NCBI RefSeq assembly: GCF_900116145.1
Contig: NZ_FPAB01000004.1
Coordinates: 372,001 to 436,000 of the forward strand
Direction: 5' to 3'
Source: Streptomyces harbinensis
Lineage (GTDB): Bacteria; Actinomycetota; Actinomycetes; Streptomycetales; Streptomycetaceae
Length of the DNA stretch: 64,000 bases
Shown piece by piece: positions 27,145-35,188 of the stretch (position 1 is the first letter of the stretch; each line of letters starts with the position of its first letter). Both the position numbers and the translations under genes were made by a program. Under the pieces are notes generated by a model. The model saw only the letters and a list, made by a program, of their open reading frames with translations. It was not told where the DNA came from and did no database searches.

Positions 27145-28425
27145 ATGAGAAACGACGACCACACCACACCCTTCGAGCAGGAACTCGGCGCCCTGCTGCG
27201 GCAGACCGGTGGCGGCTTCGAGCCCGACCCGGCGCGGCTGACCGAGGCCGGGCTGCGCCGCGGCCGGGCCCGGGTCTTCCGGCGGCGGGCCGGCGTCATG
27301 GGGGGCGCCGCCGCGGTGGCGCTGCTCTCGGTGGGCGCGGTGCAGCTCACGGGCGGCGGCTCCGGCACGCCGGTGGCCGACGGTGTCCCGCAGAGCCGCG
27401 AGGACATGGTGGAGACGCTGTCCGGGATGCTCCCGGGCGGGATCGAGATCCTGGCGGGCGAGGCCACGAGCCCGCTCGGCGCGGAGGAGCCGGGGATCTA
27501 CCTCCAGCTCGGGGACTCGACCCCCGGGGACGCCACCCTCGGCGTGATGATCCACCGCTGGGCGATGGAGGGCTCGGAGGACAGCCTGGGCTGCATGGTG
27601 CCCGACAGCGACGGCTACCACTGCGCGGAGGAGGAGCTGCCGGACGGCGCGGTGCTCACCCGGACCCGGGAGGACTTGCTGGGCGAGGACGAGGAGCTGG
27701 AGAGCCGGCACTGGATGGCGATGCTGGAGGTGCCCGACGGGAACGCGGACGCGTCCTGGTCCCGCACGGTCACCGTGGGCTTCGAGAAGGAGATGACGGA
27801 TCTCGACGATCCGGACGGCTACCAGCCGCTGATCGACCAGGACCAGCTGGCCGAGATCGCCACGGCGCCGGTCTGGCAGGAGGTCTTCGACCTCCTGGAC
27901 GAGACCTACGGCACGCCCGACATCGACACCGGTCCCGAGCTGATCGATGTGGCACCGGACGTGCTGCGGGACCTGTTCCGTTCGCTGGCGCCCGGGCGGC
28001 TGGACATCACCGAGGACGTGCAGCAGTCCAGTGGGCCGGGCGAGATCTATCTGGTGGTCGACGACGGTCAGGGGCCGGGCTATGTCTCGGTGATGCTGTG
28101 GGAGCCGTACGACATCTACGGGCCGTACGAGCCGGGTTGGGAGGACCCGGTCGAGGAGTGGGAAGAGGACGAGTACTGCGGCTCCGAACCGCTGGCGGAC
28201 GGGGCGCGGCTGGACTATTGCGACCTCGGCCCCTCGGCGGACGATCCGCTCGGGGTGTGGACCGTGAGCCTCTATCTGCCCGACGGGGCCTCGATGGACA
28301 TCACCGTGTCCAACACGGCCGGCATCGACGACCCGGACGCGCCGACCCGGTCCGACAGCCCGCTGACCATGGACGAGTTGCGGGAGCTGGCCTCCGCTCC
28401 GGAATGGCGTGACCTTTTCCGGTGA
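27145..28425 (+). CDS. Single-pass membrane protein, putative anti-sigma/sensor partner, paralogue of 25264
   Basis: 426 residues. Residues 1-48 are cytosolic (MRNDDHTTPFEQELGALLRQ, then an Arg-rich stretch), one helix follows (AGVMGGAAAVALLSVGAVQL), and 360 extracytoplasmic residues carry the same duplicated, cysteine-paired domain as the upstream secreted paralogue. Matching blocks include LGCMVPDSDGYHCAEEELPD and YCGSEPLADGARLDYC. The cytosolic part has no HXXXCXXC zinc motif, so if it is an anti-sigma factor it is not of the ZAS class. Cotranscribed with the sigma gene (19-nt gap). Confidence 0.8.
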   Translation: MRNDDHTTPFEQELGALLRQTGGGFEPDPARLTEAGLRRGRARVFRRRAGVMGGAAAVALLSVGAVQLTGGGSGTPVADGVPQSREDMVETLSGMLPGGIEILAGEATSPLGAEEPGIYLQLGDSTPGDATLGVMIHRWAMEGSEDSLGCMVPDSDGYHCAEEELPDGAVLTRTREDLLGEDEELESRHWMAMLEVPDGNADASWSRTVTVGFEKEMTDLDDPDGYQPLIDQDQLAEIATAPVWQEVFDLLDETYGTPDIDTGPELIDVAPDVLRDLFRSLAPGRLDITEDVQQSSGPGEIYLVVDDGQGPGYVSVMLWEPYDIYGPYEPGWEDPVEEWEEDEYCGSEPLADGARLDYCDLGPSADDPLGVWTVSLYLPDGASMDITVSNTAGIDDPDAPTRSDSPLTMDELRELASAPEWRDLFR

Positions 28426-28487
28426 GACGGGGCAGGTGTGGTGCATGATGTTGAGGCCGAAATGACCACGGACGGAAGGCATCGCAC

Positions 28488-29201
28488 GTGAACCGCACAT
28501 CCCGGCGACTGGCCGCCGCGCTGCTGTGCCTGGGCCTGATCACGGCCTGTGGCTCCGAATCCGGGGACGAGGAATCGACCGGTTCCCAGGACCAGGAGCA
28601 GCCCAGCGGCCAGCCGCAGCAGGACCAGGAGGAGACCGACCCGGGCCAGGACAGCCCCTCGGGGCTGGCCGGCCCGGCCGGGGCGGAGGTCTCCGAGGCC
28701 ACCAGCGCCGTGCTGCACACCAGTGAGGGCGATATCGCGCTCACCCTGTTCCCGGAGGAGGCGCCGCTGACGGTGACCAACTTCGTGGGGCTGGCGGACG
28801 GTTCGCTGCCCTGGGAGGGGCAGCAGGACGGTGAGCCGCTGTACCGGGACGTCATCTTCCACCGGGTGATCGACGGCTTCATGATCCAGGGCGGTGACCC
28901 GATGGGCACCGGCATGGGCGGCCCCGGCTACCAGTTCGAGGATGAGGTCGATTCCGGCCGCACCTTCGACCAGCCGTATCTGCTCGCGATGGCCAACGCG
29001 GGTGCGGGCACCAATGGTTCGCAGTTCTTCATCACGGTGGCCCCGACCGAGCACCTGAACCAGAAGCACACCATCTTCGGTGAGGTCGCGGACGAGGAGT
29101 CCAAGGCCGTGGTGGACGCGATCGCGGCCACCGAGACCGATCCCATGGACAACCGGCCGGTGGAGGACATCGTCATCGAGTCGGTCACCATCGGCGACTG
29201 A
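28488..29201 (+). CDS. Cyclophilin-type peptidyl-prolyl isomerase lipoprotein
   Basis: 237 residues, exported lipoprotein (lipobox ITAC near residue 21), then a Gln/Asp/Glu-rich spacer and a cyclophilin domain from about residue 75. Signature blocks are YRDVIFHRVIDGFMIQGGDP (catalytic Arg and the FxxxQGGD motif), MANAGAGTNGSQFFITV and HTIFGEV. It accelerates proline isomerisation during folding of secreted proteins. GTG 28488 has GGAAGG 8 nt upstream. Monocistronic, with a long hairpin 26 nt after the stop. Confidence 0.93.
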   Translation: MNRTSRRLAAALLCLGLITACGSESGDEESTGSQDQEQPSGQPQQDQEETDPGQDSPSGLAGPAGAEVSEATSAVLHTSEGDIALTLFPEEAPLTVTNFVGLADGSLPWEGQQDGEPLYRDVIFHRVIDGFMIQGGDPMGTGMGGPGYQFEDEVDSGRTFDQPYLLAMANAGAGTNGSQFFITVAPTEHLNQKHTIFGEVADEESKAVVDAIAATETDPMDNRPVEDIVIESVTIGD

Positions 29202-29226
29202 CCGGCCCGCACCGCGCACTTTCCCC

Positions 29227-29277
29227 GGCCGGGGCCACCGGCGGCACGCTCAGCGTGTGCCGCCGGTGACCCCGGCC
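29227..29277 (+). terminator. Long hairpin terminator of the cyclophilin gene
   Basis: GGCCGGGG pairs with CCCCGGCC, one mismatch, then CACCGGCGGCAC pairs with GTGCCGCCGGTG, and ACGCT pairs with AGCGT through a small bulge. The stem is about 25 bp. TTTTCC follows shortly after. Confidence 0.75.
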
Positions 29278-29288
29278 GTTTTCCTGCC

Positions 29289-29399
29289 GTCCTTCTCCGC
29301 GGGGTGCTGGACGCCGTCAAGGCGCTGACCGACCGGGCCGTGGCCGAGGGCCACGGCGGGGACGGGTTCGCCCGCGTGCTGGAACTGCTCAGGCGGTAG
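29289..29399 (+). pseudogene. C-terminal relic of an NAD(P)-dependent oxidoreductase (imine-reductase-like)
   Basis: Frame reading VLDAVKALTDRAVAEGHGG and DGFARVLELLRR to a TAG at 29397. It reproduces the C-terminal helices of the imine reductase / 6-phosphogluconate-dehydrogenase-like family as I remember them. No start codon, cofactor domain or further homologous sequence precedes it; the upstream part is replaced by a terminator hairpin. It is about 35 codons of an enzyme normally near 290 residues. Confidence 0.6.
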
Positions 29400-29411
29400 C
29401 CCCCGACGCAC

Positions 29412-29449
29412 GGAAGGCCCCGGCCCGCTCTCGCGGACCGGGGCCTTCC
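29412..29449. terminator. Bidirectional hairpin between convergent units
   Basis: 12-bp stem GGAAGGCCCCGG / CCGGGGCCTTCC with a 14-nt loop, lying between the rightward cyclophilin/relic and the leftward CNNM operon end. Confidence 0.75.
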
Positions 29450-29467
29450 CCGTTCTTCCGGGCGCCG

Positions 29468-30490
29468 TTACGCCACCGGTTCCGGCCGCATCAGCCGGAC
29501 CAGCAGATCGTCCAGGCTGATCAGCCCGGCGAGCCGGCCGTCGCCGTCCCGGACCACCGCGAGGGAGGCCCGCCGCTGCCGCAGCTGCTCCACCGCGTGG
29601 CTGACGGTGTCCTCCGGTGCCAGCTCCGGCACCGGCCGAGCCAGCTCACCGGCGGTCACCCGCCGGCCGTCCGCCCGCGCCACGATGGCGTCCCGGGCGT
29701 GCACCGAGCCGAGCACCCGCTCCCCGTCCCGTACCAGCAGCCGGGTGTGGTCGCTGGCCCGGGCGGCGTCCAGGATCGCCTCGACGCCGGCCCCGGCCGG
29801 TACCTCGGCGATCTTGTCGGCCGGCACCAGGATGGCGCCCACCGGCGACATCGGCTCGGTGAGCGAACGGGTGATCAGCCCCGAGTCCGCCTCACTGATC
29901 AGGCCGAGCCGCTGCGACTCGCCCACCAGGTGGGCCAGCTGATCGCGGTCGTGGATCGAGGTCAGCTCCTCGCGCGGGGTCACCCGGCACAGCCGGACCA
30001 GACCGTTGGCGATCTTGTTCATGGCCCAGATGACCGGCCGGACCGCCGCCACCACGGCGCGGAACGGGGGCGCCAGCAGCATCGCCGAGCGCTCCGGGTG
30101 GGAGATCGCCCAAGACTTGGGCGCCATCTCACCGACCACCATGTGCAGGAACACCACCACGATCATCGCGAACAGGAACGCGATGCCGTAGGAGAGCCCG
30201 CTGGGCAGCCCCAGCTTCTCCAGCAGCGGATCGACCTCGTGGGAGATCGCCGGCTTGGAGATGGAGCCCAGGCCCAGGGTGCACGCGGTGATGCCCAGCT
30301 GCGCGCCGGCCAGCATGAGCGAGAGCTCACGCGTTCCGGCCAGCGCCGCCTTGGCGCCGCGCCTTCCTTCGGTGACCGCCTGCTCCAGACGGTGCCGCTT
30401 CGCCGCGACCAGCGCGAACTCGGCGGCCACGAAGAAGCCACTGCCGATCAGCAGCAGCACCGTGATCAGGCTGGCCATGCCCATGCTCAT
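29468..30490 (-). CDS. CNNM/hemolysin-family membrane protein with CBS domains
   Basis: 340 residues. An N-terminal CNNM (DUF21) domain of four helices starts SLITVLLLIGSGFFVAAEFA, with family marks LSLMLAGAQLGITACTLGLG and HMVVGEMAPKSWAI. Two CBS domains follow, the first with VPADKIAEVPAGAGVEAIL and the second with LAGLISLDDLLVRL. It lacks the C-terminal CorC_HlyC domain of its partner. Such proteins handle Mg2+/Co2+ efflux in other bacteria. Its ATG overlaps the stop of the upstream gene by 4 bp, so the two are made together. Confidence 0.88.
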   Translation of the reverse strand: MSMGMASLITVLLLIGSGFFVAAEFALVAAKRHRLEQAVTEGRRGAKAALAGTRELSLMLAGAQLGITACTLGLGSISKPAISHEVDPLLEKLGLPSGLSYGIAFLFAMIVVVFLHMVVGEMAPKSWAISHPERSAMLLAPPFRAVVAAVRPVIWAMNKIANGLVRLCRVTPREELTSIHDRDQLAHLVGESQRLGLISEADSGLITRSLTEPMSPVGAILVPADKIAEVPAGAGVEAILDAARASDHTRLLVRDGERVLGSVHARDAIVARADGRRVTAGELARPVPELAPEDTVSHAVEQLRQRRASLAVVRDGDGRLAGLISLDDLLVRLMRPEPVA

Positions 30491-31866
30491 GAGCGCTGCT
30501 CCACCCGTTCACGCGGCGCGCCCACCGGGACGTCACCGGCCGTACCGGGCGCGGGCGGCTCGACGCGCTCCAGCCGGATCCTGCCGGGCACCCTGCGGTC
30601 CAGGGTGAGCACCTCGATCACGGCCGCGGTGCCGTCCGCCAGGCCGACCTCGATCCGGTCGCCGACGGCGGGGAAGCGCCCGCAGCGGTTGATGATCAGA
30701 CCGGCCACGGTCTCGAAGTCCTCTTCCTCCGGCAGCGGGATCCCGGTGGCCTCGGCCGCCTCGTCGACGCGGCGCCCCGCGTCCACCAGCCAGCTCGTGC
30801 CGTCCGCGATCGCCGGCAGCTCGATCTCGTCGGTCTCGTCGGCGATCTCGCCGACCAGTTCCTCGGCGATGTCCTCCAGCGTGACGATGCCGGCCAGACC
30901 GCCGTACTCGTCCAGCACCACGGCGAACTCCTCGCCCGCCGCCTGCATCTGCTCCACCGCGCCGGGCAGCGGCAGGGTGTCCGGCAGCAGCAGCGCCGGA
31001 CGGGCCAGCGGGCCCGACGGGGCGCCGGCCAGCTCCTCGGGGGTGGTCCGCAGCAGTTCGCGGACCCCGAGCACCCCGGTGATGTCGTCGATGCGCTCGC
31101 CGACCACCAGGTAGTGGGAGTGTCCCTGCTCGCCGATCAGCGCGACGACGGATGCCACCGGATCGGTCGCGCGTACATAGCTCACGTCCACCCGGGGAAC
31201 CATCACCTCCGCGAGGGTGCGATCCGAGAACTCCAGAGCGTGATCCAGCAGCTGCGCGGTGTCGTGCGTCAGCTGTCCGTGTTCGTGGGATTCGTCGATC
31301 AGGCGGCCCAGCTCCTCCAGGGTCGCTCCGTGGTGCAGCTCCTCCACCGGCTCGATGCCCACCTTGCGCAGCAGCTTGTTGGCCGCCGAGTCGAAGACGT
31401 GGATCAGCGGGCCCGCCACCTTCAGATAGAGCAGGGTGGAGGCGCCCAGTGATTTGGCGAGGCGCTCGGGCACGGCGAGGGCGAGATTCTTGGGGCCCAG
31501 CTCACCCAGGACCATCTGGATGACCGTGGCCAGCAGGAACGCCGTCACCAGCGCGATACCGGTCGCGGCGGCCTCGGGCACACCGATGCCGCTCAGCAGC
31601 GGATCGAGCAGGGTGGCGAAGGCCGGTTCGGCCAGGAAGCCCACGATCAGGCCCGTCACGGTGATGCCCAGCTGGGCGCCGGAGAGCATGAACGACAGCC
31701 GTTCCTGGACTTTCAGCGCGCGTGCGGCGCGCTTGTCGCCCGCGGCGGCCTCACTCTGGAGAGCGAGCCGGTCTGCGGCCACATAGGCGAATTCCTGGGC
31801 GACGAAATATCCGGTACCCGCGGTCAGCACGATGACTGCCAGCAGGCCCAGCAGTGCGGCACTCAA
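30487..31866 (-). CDS. CNNM/CorC-like hemolysin-family protein with CBS and CorC_HlyC domains
   Basis: 459 residues: CNNM transmembrane domain (about 1-200; GYFVAQEFAYVAADR, LSFMLSGAQLGITVTGLIVG, MVLGELGPKNLAL), paired CBS domains (about 215-335; DRTLAEVMVPRVDV, LDEYGGLAGIVTLEDIAEEL) and a C-terminal CorC_HlyC domain (about 350-440; DFETVAGLIINRCGRFP). Family function is divalent-cation homeostasis. The start is a TTG at 31866 overlapping the stop of a 31-codon leader ORF (TTGA), unusual and suggestive of translational control. First structural gene of the two-gene operon. Confidence 0.88.
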   Translation of the reverse strand: MSAALLGLLAVIVLTAGTGYFVAQEFAYVAADRLALQSEAAAGDKRAARALKVQERLSFMLSGAQLGITVTGLIVGFLAEPAFATLLDPLLSGIGVPEAAATGIALVTAFLLATVIQMVLGELGPKNLALAVPERLAKSLGASTLLYLKVAGPLIHVFDSAANKLLRKVGIEPVEELHHGATLEELGRLIDESHEHGQLTHDTAQLLDHALEFSDRTLAEVMVPRVDVSYVRATDPVASVVALIGEQGHSHYLVVGERIDDITGVLGVRELLRTTPEELAGAPSGPLARPALLLPDTLPLPGAVEQMQAAGEEFAVVLDEYGGLAGIVTLEDIAEELVGEIADETDEIELPAIADGTSWLVDAGRRVDEAAEATGIPLPEEEDFETVAGLIINRCGRFPAVGDRIEVGLADGTAAVIEVLTLDRRVPGRIRLERVEPPAPGTAGDVPVGAPRERVEQRS

Positions 31867-31958
31867 CTGACACCACCTCGCCGTGTGCCGCTGTCCGTTC
31901 TATGCGGGCGAGGTGGTCGGGGACTATGCCCAGGAGGGTCCGACGAATTGGCGGACAA
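31863..31958 (-). CDS. Proline-rich 31-residue leader ORF overlapping the CorC-like start
   Basis: A TTG codon at 31958 follows AAAGGAG by 5 nt, the strongest Shine-Dalgarno in this leader. The frame encodes 31 residues ending in TGA at 31863-31865, sharing bases with the TTG start of the CorC-like gene. The peptide has six prolines in the middle (SSDPPGHSPRPPRPHR), and uses codons rare in Streptomyces: CCT three times, CCA, AGA, CGA, AGT and CAT. It resembles the Pro-rich leader peptides that control Mg2+ transporters elsewhere (MgtL, MgtP) in kind, not in sequence. Translation is inferred; it could be a chance frame. Confidence 0.55.
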   Translation of the reverse strand: MSANSSDPPGHSPRPPRPHRTDSGTRRGGVS

Positions 31959-31983
31959 GTTATCTCCTTTCGTGGTGGGTGTC

Positions 31984-32090
31984 ACCGTTCAGCATGATTG
32001 TGAACGGTCTGGCAGCTTGTTCAACGGGACGCGAGGTGTCCGTGTTCCCAGGGCTGTACCCGGAAACGTCCCCGTGACACCTCGCGTCCC
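31984..32090 (-). promoter_or_regulatory. Structured 5' leader of the CorC-like operon
   Basis: On the leftward strand an outer 15-bp perfect stem (32026-32040 with 32076-32090, GGGACGCGAGGTGTC) closes a 35-nt loop that itself can pair (TTTCC with GGGAA; GGG with CCC). It is followed by a second perfect 8-bp hairpin ACCGTTCA/TGAACGGT (31984-32008, 9-nt loop), then the AAAGGAG of the leader ORF. It does not match any riboswitch consensus I remember, including the M-box. It might instead be a terminator of the upstream aminopeptidase gene. Confidence 0.55.
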
Positions 32091-32143
32091 AGGCGGAACG
32101 TTCAGGCGTCACAGCCGGTCGTCCGACCATGACGATCAGGTGG

Positions 32144-33616
32144 TCAGGCGGTCAGCCGCGCCATCCACGCCTCGACCTCGCCCGCCTCGCGCGGCAGGCC
32201 GGCCGACAGATTGCGGTTGCCGTCCTCGGTGACGAGCAGATCGTCCTCGATCCGCACCCCGATGCCCCGGTACTCCGCCGGCACCGTGAGGTCGTCGCTC
32301 TGGAAGTACAGCCCCGGCTCCACGGTCAGCACCATGCCCGGCTCCAGGGTGCCCTCGACGTACGCCTCCCGGCGCGCGACGGCGCAGTCGTGCACGTCGA
32401 GCCCGAGCATGTGGCCGGTGCCGTGCAGCGTCCAGCGGCGCTGGAGGCCCAGCTCCAGGACCCGGTCGACCGGGCCCTCCAGCAGGCCCCAGTTCACCAG
32501 GTGCCGGGCCAGGACGCGCTGGGCCGCCTCGTGGAAGTCGCGGTACTTGGCGCCCGGCTTCACGGCGGCGATGCCGGCCTCCTGGGCCTCGTACACCGCG
32601 TCGTAAATCCTGCGCTGGAGCTCGGTGAAGCGCCCGTCGATGGGCAGGGTGCGGGTGACGTCCGCGGTGTACAGGGTGCGGGTCTCCACCCCGGCGTCCA
32701 GCAGCAGCAGCTCGCCGGGGCGCACCGGGCCGTCGTTGCGCACCCAGTGCAGGGTTGTGGCGTGCGGCCCCGCCGCGCAGATCGACCCGTACCCGACGTC
32801 GTTGCCCTCGACGCGGGCGCGCAGGAAGAAGGTGCCCTCGATGTACCGCTCGGAGGTGGCGACCGCCTTGTCCAGCACCCGCACGACGTCCTCGAAGCCG
32901 CGCGCGGTGGCCTCGCAGGCGTAGGTCAGCTCGGCGATCTCGAAGTCGTCCTTGATCAGCCGCTGCTCGGACAGGAAGCTCTTCAGCTCGGCGTCGCGCT
33001 CGGCGGTGACCTTGTCGGTGAGGGCGGTCTCGATGGTGGCGTCGTGGCCGCGCACCACCCGGACCGGCCCGGTGGCCTCCTTGAGCAGCCCGGCGACGGT
33101 GCGGACGTCGGCCACCGGCAGCCCGTACAGCTGCTCGGCCTCGGTGAGGCTGTTGCGGCGGCCGACCCACAGCTCACCCTGCCCGCTGAGCCAGAACTCG
33201 CCGTTCTCGCGGTCGGAGCGGGGCAGCAGATAGAGGGTGGCGTCGTGCCCGGGGCCGTCCTCGCCGGCTTCGGTGGGCTCCAGGACCAGCACGCCGTCCT
33301 CGGTCTGGTTTCCGGTGAGGTAGACGTACTCGGTGGCGGCGCGGAAGGGGTACTCCGTGTCGTTGGAGCGGGTCTTCAGGCGTCCGGCGGGGATGACCAG
33401 CCGCTCGCCGGGGAAGCGGGCGGAGAGCGCGGCGCGCCGGGCGGCGGTGCGGCCGGCCTGGGGGATGGGTTCCAGGTCGCGCTGCTCGGTGTCGGCCCAG
33501 CCGGTCTTCATGTTCTCGGCCAGCTCGTCGGAGACCGTCTTGTTCACGTTGTTCTTGCGCTGCTTGATGGTCTCGGCGGGCTTCTTCCCGTCCGTGGGCC
33601 TGGCTTCCTCGGCCAC
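32144..33616 (-). CDS. pepP: Aminopeptidase P family protein (Xaa-Pro peptidase, M24B)
   Basis: Removes N-terminal residues preceding proline; dinuclear manganese enzyme of 490 residues. An N-terminal creatinase-like domain (GERLVIPAGRLKTRSNDTEY) precedes the pita-bread catalytic domain. Metal ligands are visible: LLLDAGVETRTLYTADVTRT (two Asp), HGTGHMLGLDVHD (His), LTVEPGLYF (Glu) and RIEDDLLVTEDG (Glu). Start GTG 33616 is chosen because AGGAGG lies exactly 7 nt upstream. It has no signal peptide, so it is cytosolic. Monocistronic. Confidence 0.92.
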   Translation of the reverse strand: MAEEARPTDGKKPAETIKQRKNNVNKTVSDELAENMKTGWADTEQRDLEPIPQAGRTAARRAALSARFPGERLVIPAGRLKTRSNDTEYPFRAATEYVYLTGNQTEDGVLVLEPTEAGEDGPGHDATLYLLPRSDRENGEFWLSGQGELWVGRRNSLTEAEQLYGLPVADVRTVAGLLKEATGPVRVVRGHDATIETALTDKVTAERDAELKSFLSEQRLIKDDFEIAELTYACEATARGFEDVVRVLDKAVATSERYIEGTFFLRARVEGNDVGYGSICAAGPHATTLHWVRNDGPVRPGELLLLDAGVETRTLYTADVTRTLPIDGRFTELQRRIYDAVYEAQEAGIAAVKPGAKYRDFHEAAQRVLARHLVNWGLLEGPVDRVLELGLQRRWTLHGTGHMLGLDVHDCAVARREAYVEGTLEPGMVLTVEPGLYFQSDDLTVPAEYRGIGVRIEDDLLVTEDGNRNLSAGLPREAGEVEAWMARLTA

Positions 33617-33751
33617 CCTGCTGCCTCCTCGCATGCCGGCACCGGCCCCGGTGGGGACCGGGTTCCATCGTATGTGCGAGTGGGGGATGCGGGACAGAGC
33701 CGTTCAGGGCCAGACATAGAGGGCGCGGGCCCGGGCGCCACGCTGCGTGGC

Positions 33752-35188
33752 TCAGTGGAAGCGGGCGGCGAGCAGAACGGTCTCCTCCCGGCCGTCGTAC
33801 GGGCCGCCGGCCTCGGCGGCGGCCCCGGCGGGCAGGGCGCGCAGGATGTGGTCGATGAGGGCCTGCGGGTCGGCGCGCACCCGGGGGGTGGCGGCGCGGG
33901 CGGCGCTCTGGAGCCGGGCGAAGGCGCGGTCCCGGGGTTCGCCGGTGCGGTGCAGCAGCCCGGCGCTGTAGAGCAGGACCGTTTCTCCCTGGGCGAGGTC
34001 GATCTCGACGCTGGGCGCCTCCCAGCAGGCGAGCATGCCGAGCGGGGCGGAGAGGGTGGTGTCGGCGAACTCGGTGCGGTGTTCCCCGACGACCAGGGGC
34101 GGCGGGTGTCCGGCGGAGGCGAGGACGAGTTTGCCGGCGGCGGGCTCGGCGAAGCCGTAGAGGGCGGTGGCGCTGCGGGCGGGCTCGGTGAGCCGCAGCA
34201 GCAGTTCGAGGTCGGAGAGGACGGCGACGGGGTCCTCGCCCTCCATGACGGCGTAGGCGCGCAGTCCGGCCCGCAGCCGTCCCACGGCGGCCACGGTGGC
34301 GGCGCCGGTGTCGCCGGCGGCGGCGGTGCTGCCGATGGCGAGGCCGAGGGCGCCGTCGGGCAGGGCGAGGGCGTCGTAGAAGTCGCCGCCGCCGCCGGCG
34401 GACTGCGGCCGGTGGTGCGCGGCGAGGGTGACGCCGGGGAGGTACGGCAGCCGGCCGGGCAGCAGGCCCTCGCGCAGGGTGGCCAGCTCGGCGCGGGCGG
34501 TGGCGAGGGCGGCGTGGTGGGCGAGGTGCTGGGCGGCGTGCCGCAGATAGCGGGTGAGCAGTTCGCGCTGGCGCTGGTCGGGTTCGGCGGCCTCGTCGTA
34601 CAGCCAGAGGGCCGCGGCGAGCAGCCGGTGCGCGGAGCCGGTGCCGGTGCTCGTGCCGGGTTCGGCGGTGAGCAGGGCGGCGTGGCCGGCGGCGCAGCCG
34701 AGCAGGCGGGCGACGTCGCGGAGCCGGGGGTCGAGTGTGTCGTCGGCGGCGAGGTCGGGGTGGGTCAGTTCCGTGGCGGCGCCGTCACCGGCGCCGTCCA
34801 GGAGCCGGGTGTGCGGGGCGGCGGCGGGCGGCACGGTCTCCAGCTGGCCGAGGTCGGCGGGGGTGAGGCCGTACCCGGTGAGCCGGTCCGGGGCGGTGGG
34901 TCCTTCCCGGTCCCCGGGCGCCGGGGGGCGCAGCGCGATCAGGCCGCGGCGGGCGCCGATGAGGTGCGCGCCGGCGCGCAGGGTTTCGTGCAGGGCGTCA
35001 CGGAGTGTGCTGGTGCGGGCGAGTCGCTCGGTGAGGTCGTGGAGGGCGGTGAGGTCGCTGATCCAGGAGGCGAGCCGCTCGGGTGCCGCGCCGGGTGGGG
35101 CGGGTGAGTCACCGGGGGGTGGAGTTTGCGGTACGGGGGTGATCGTTGGGTGGATTCCGGCCACATTGGAGGGGACGGATGTGCTCAT
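33752..35188 (-). CDS. GAF-SpoIIE/PP2C-type protein, probable pseudophosphatase
   Basis: 478 residues: Pro-rich N-terminus, a GAF-like sensor domain (about 38-230), a coiled linker, and a SpoIIE/RsbU-type PP2C domain (about 245-478). GGDFYD (267-272) and SAGHPPP (358-364) are intact. But three metal-binding aspartate positions are lost: the usual GDVxGHG is IGSTAAAG (285-292), YTDGL is YSAGL (407-411), and the C-terminal DD is REET. So catalysis is doubtful. Related active enzymes dephosphorylate anti-anti-sigma factors. ATG 35188 has GGAAGAGAG upstream; a longer frame is spurious. Confidence 0.82.
   Translation of the reverse strand: MSTSVPSNVAGIHPTITPVPQTPPPGDSPAPPGAAPERLASWISDLTALHDLTERLARTSTLRDALHETLRAGAHLIGARRGLIALRPPAPGDREGPTAPDRLTGYGLTPADLGQLETVPPAAAPHTRLLDGAGDGAATELTHPDLAADDTLDPRLRDVARLLGCAAGHAALLTAEPGTSTGTGSAHRLLAAALWLYDEAAEPDQRQRELLTRYLRHAAQHLAHHAALATARAELATLREGLLPGRLPYLPGVTLAAHHRPQSAGGGGDFYDALALPDGALGLAIGSTAAAGDTGAATVAAVGRLRAGLRAYAVMEGEDPVAVLSDLELLLRLTEPARSATALYGFAEPAAGKLVLASAGHPPPLVVGEHRTEFADTTLSAPLGMLACWEAPSVEIDLAQGETVLLYSAGLLHRTGEPRDRAFARLQSAARAATPRVRADPQALIDHILRALPAGAAAEAGGPYDGREETVLLAARFH

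Noticed and set aside
31863..32110. M-box (ykoK) Mg2+ riboswitch
   Set aside because: None of the conserved M-box strings that I remember occur; only generic hairpins are present, so the leader is reported as structured but unclassified.
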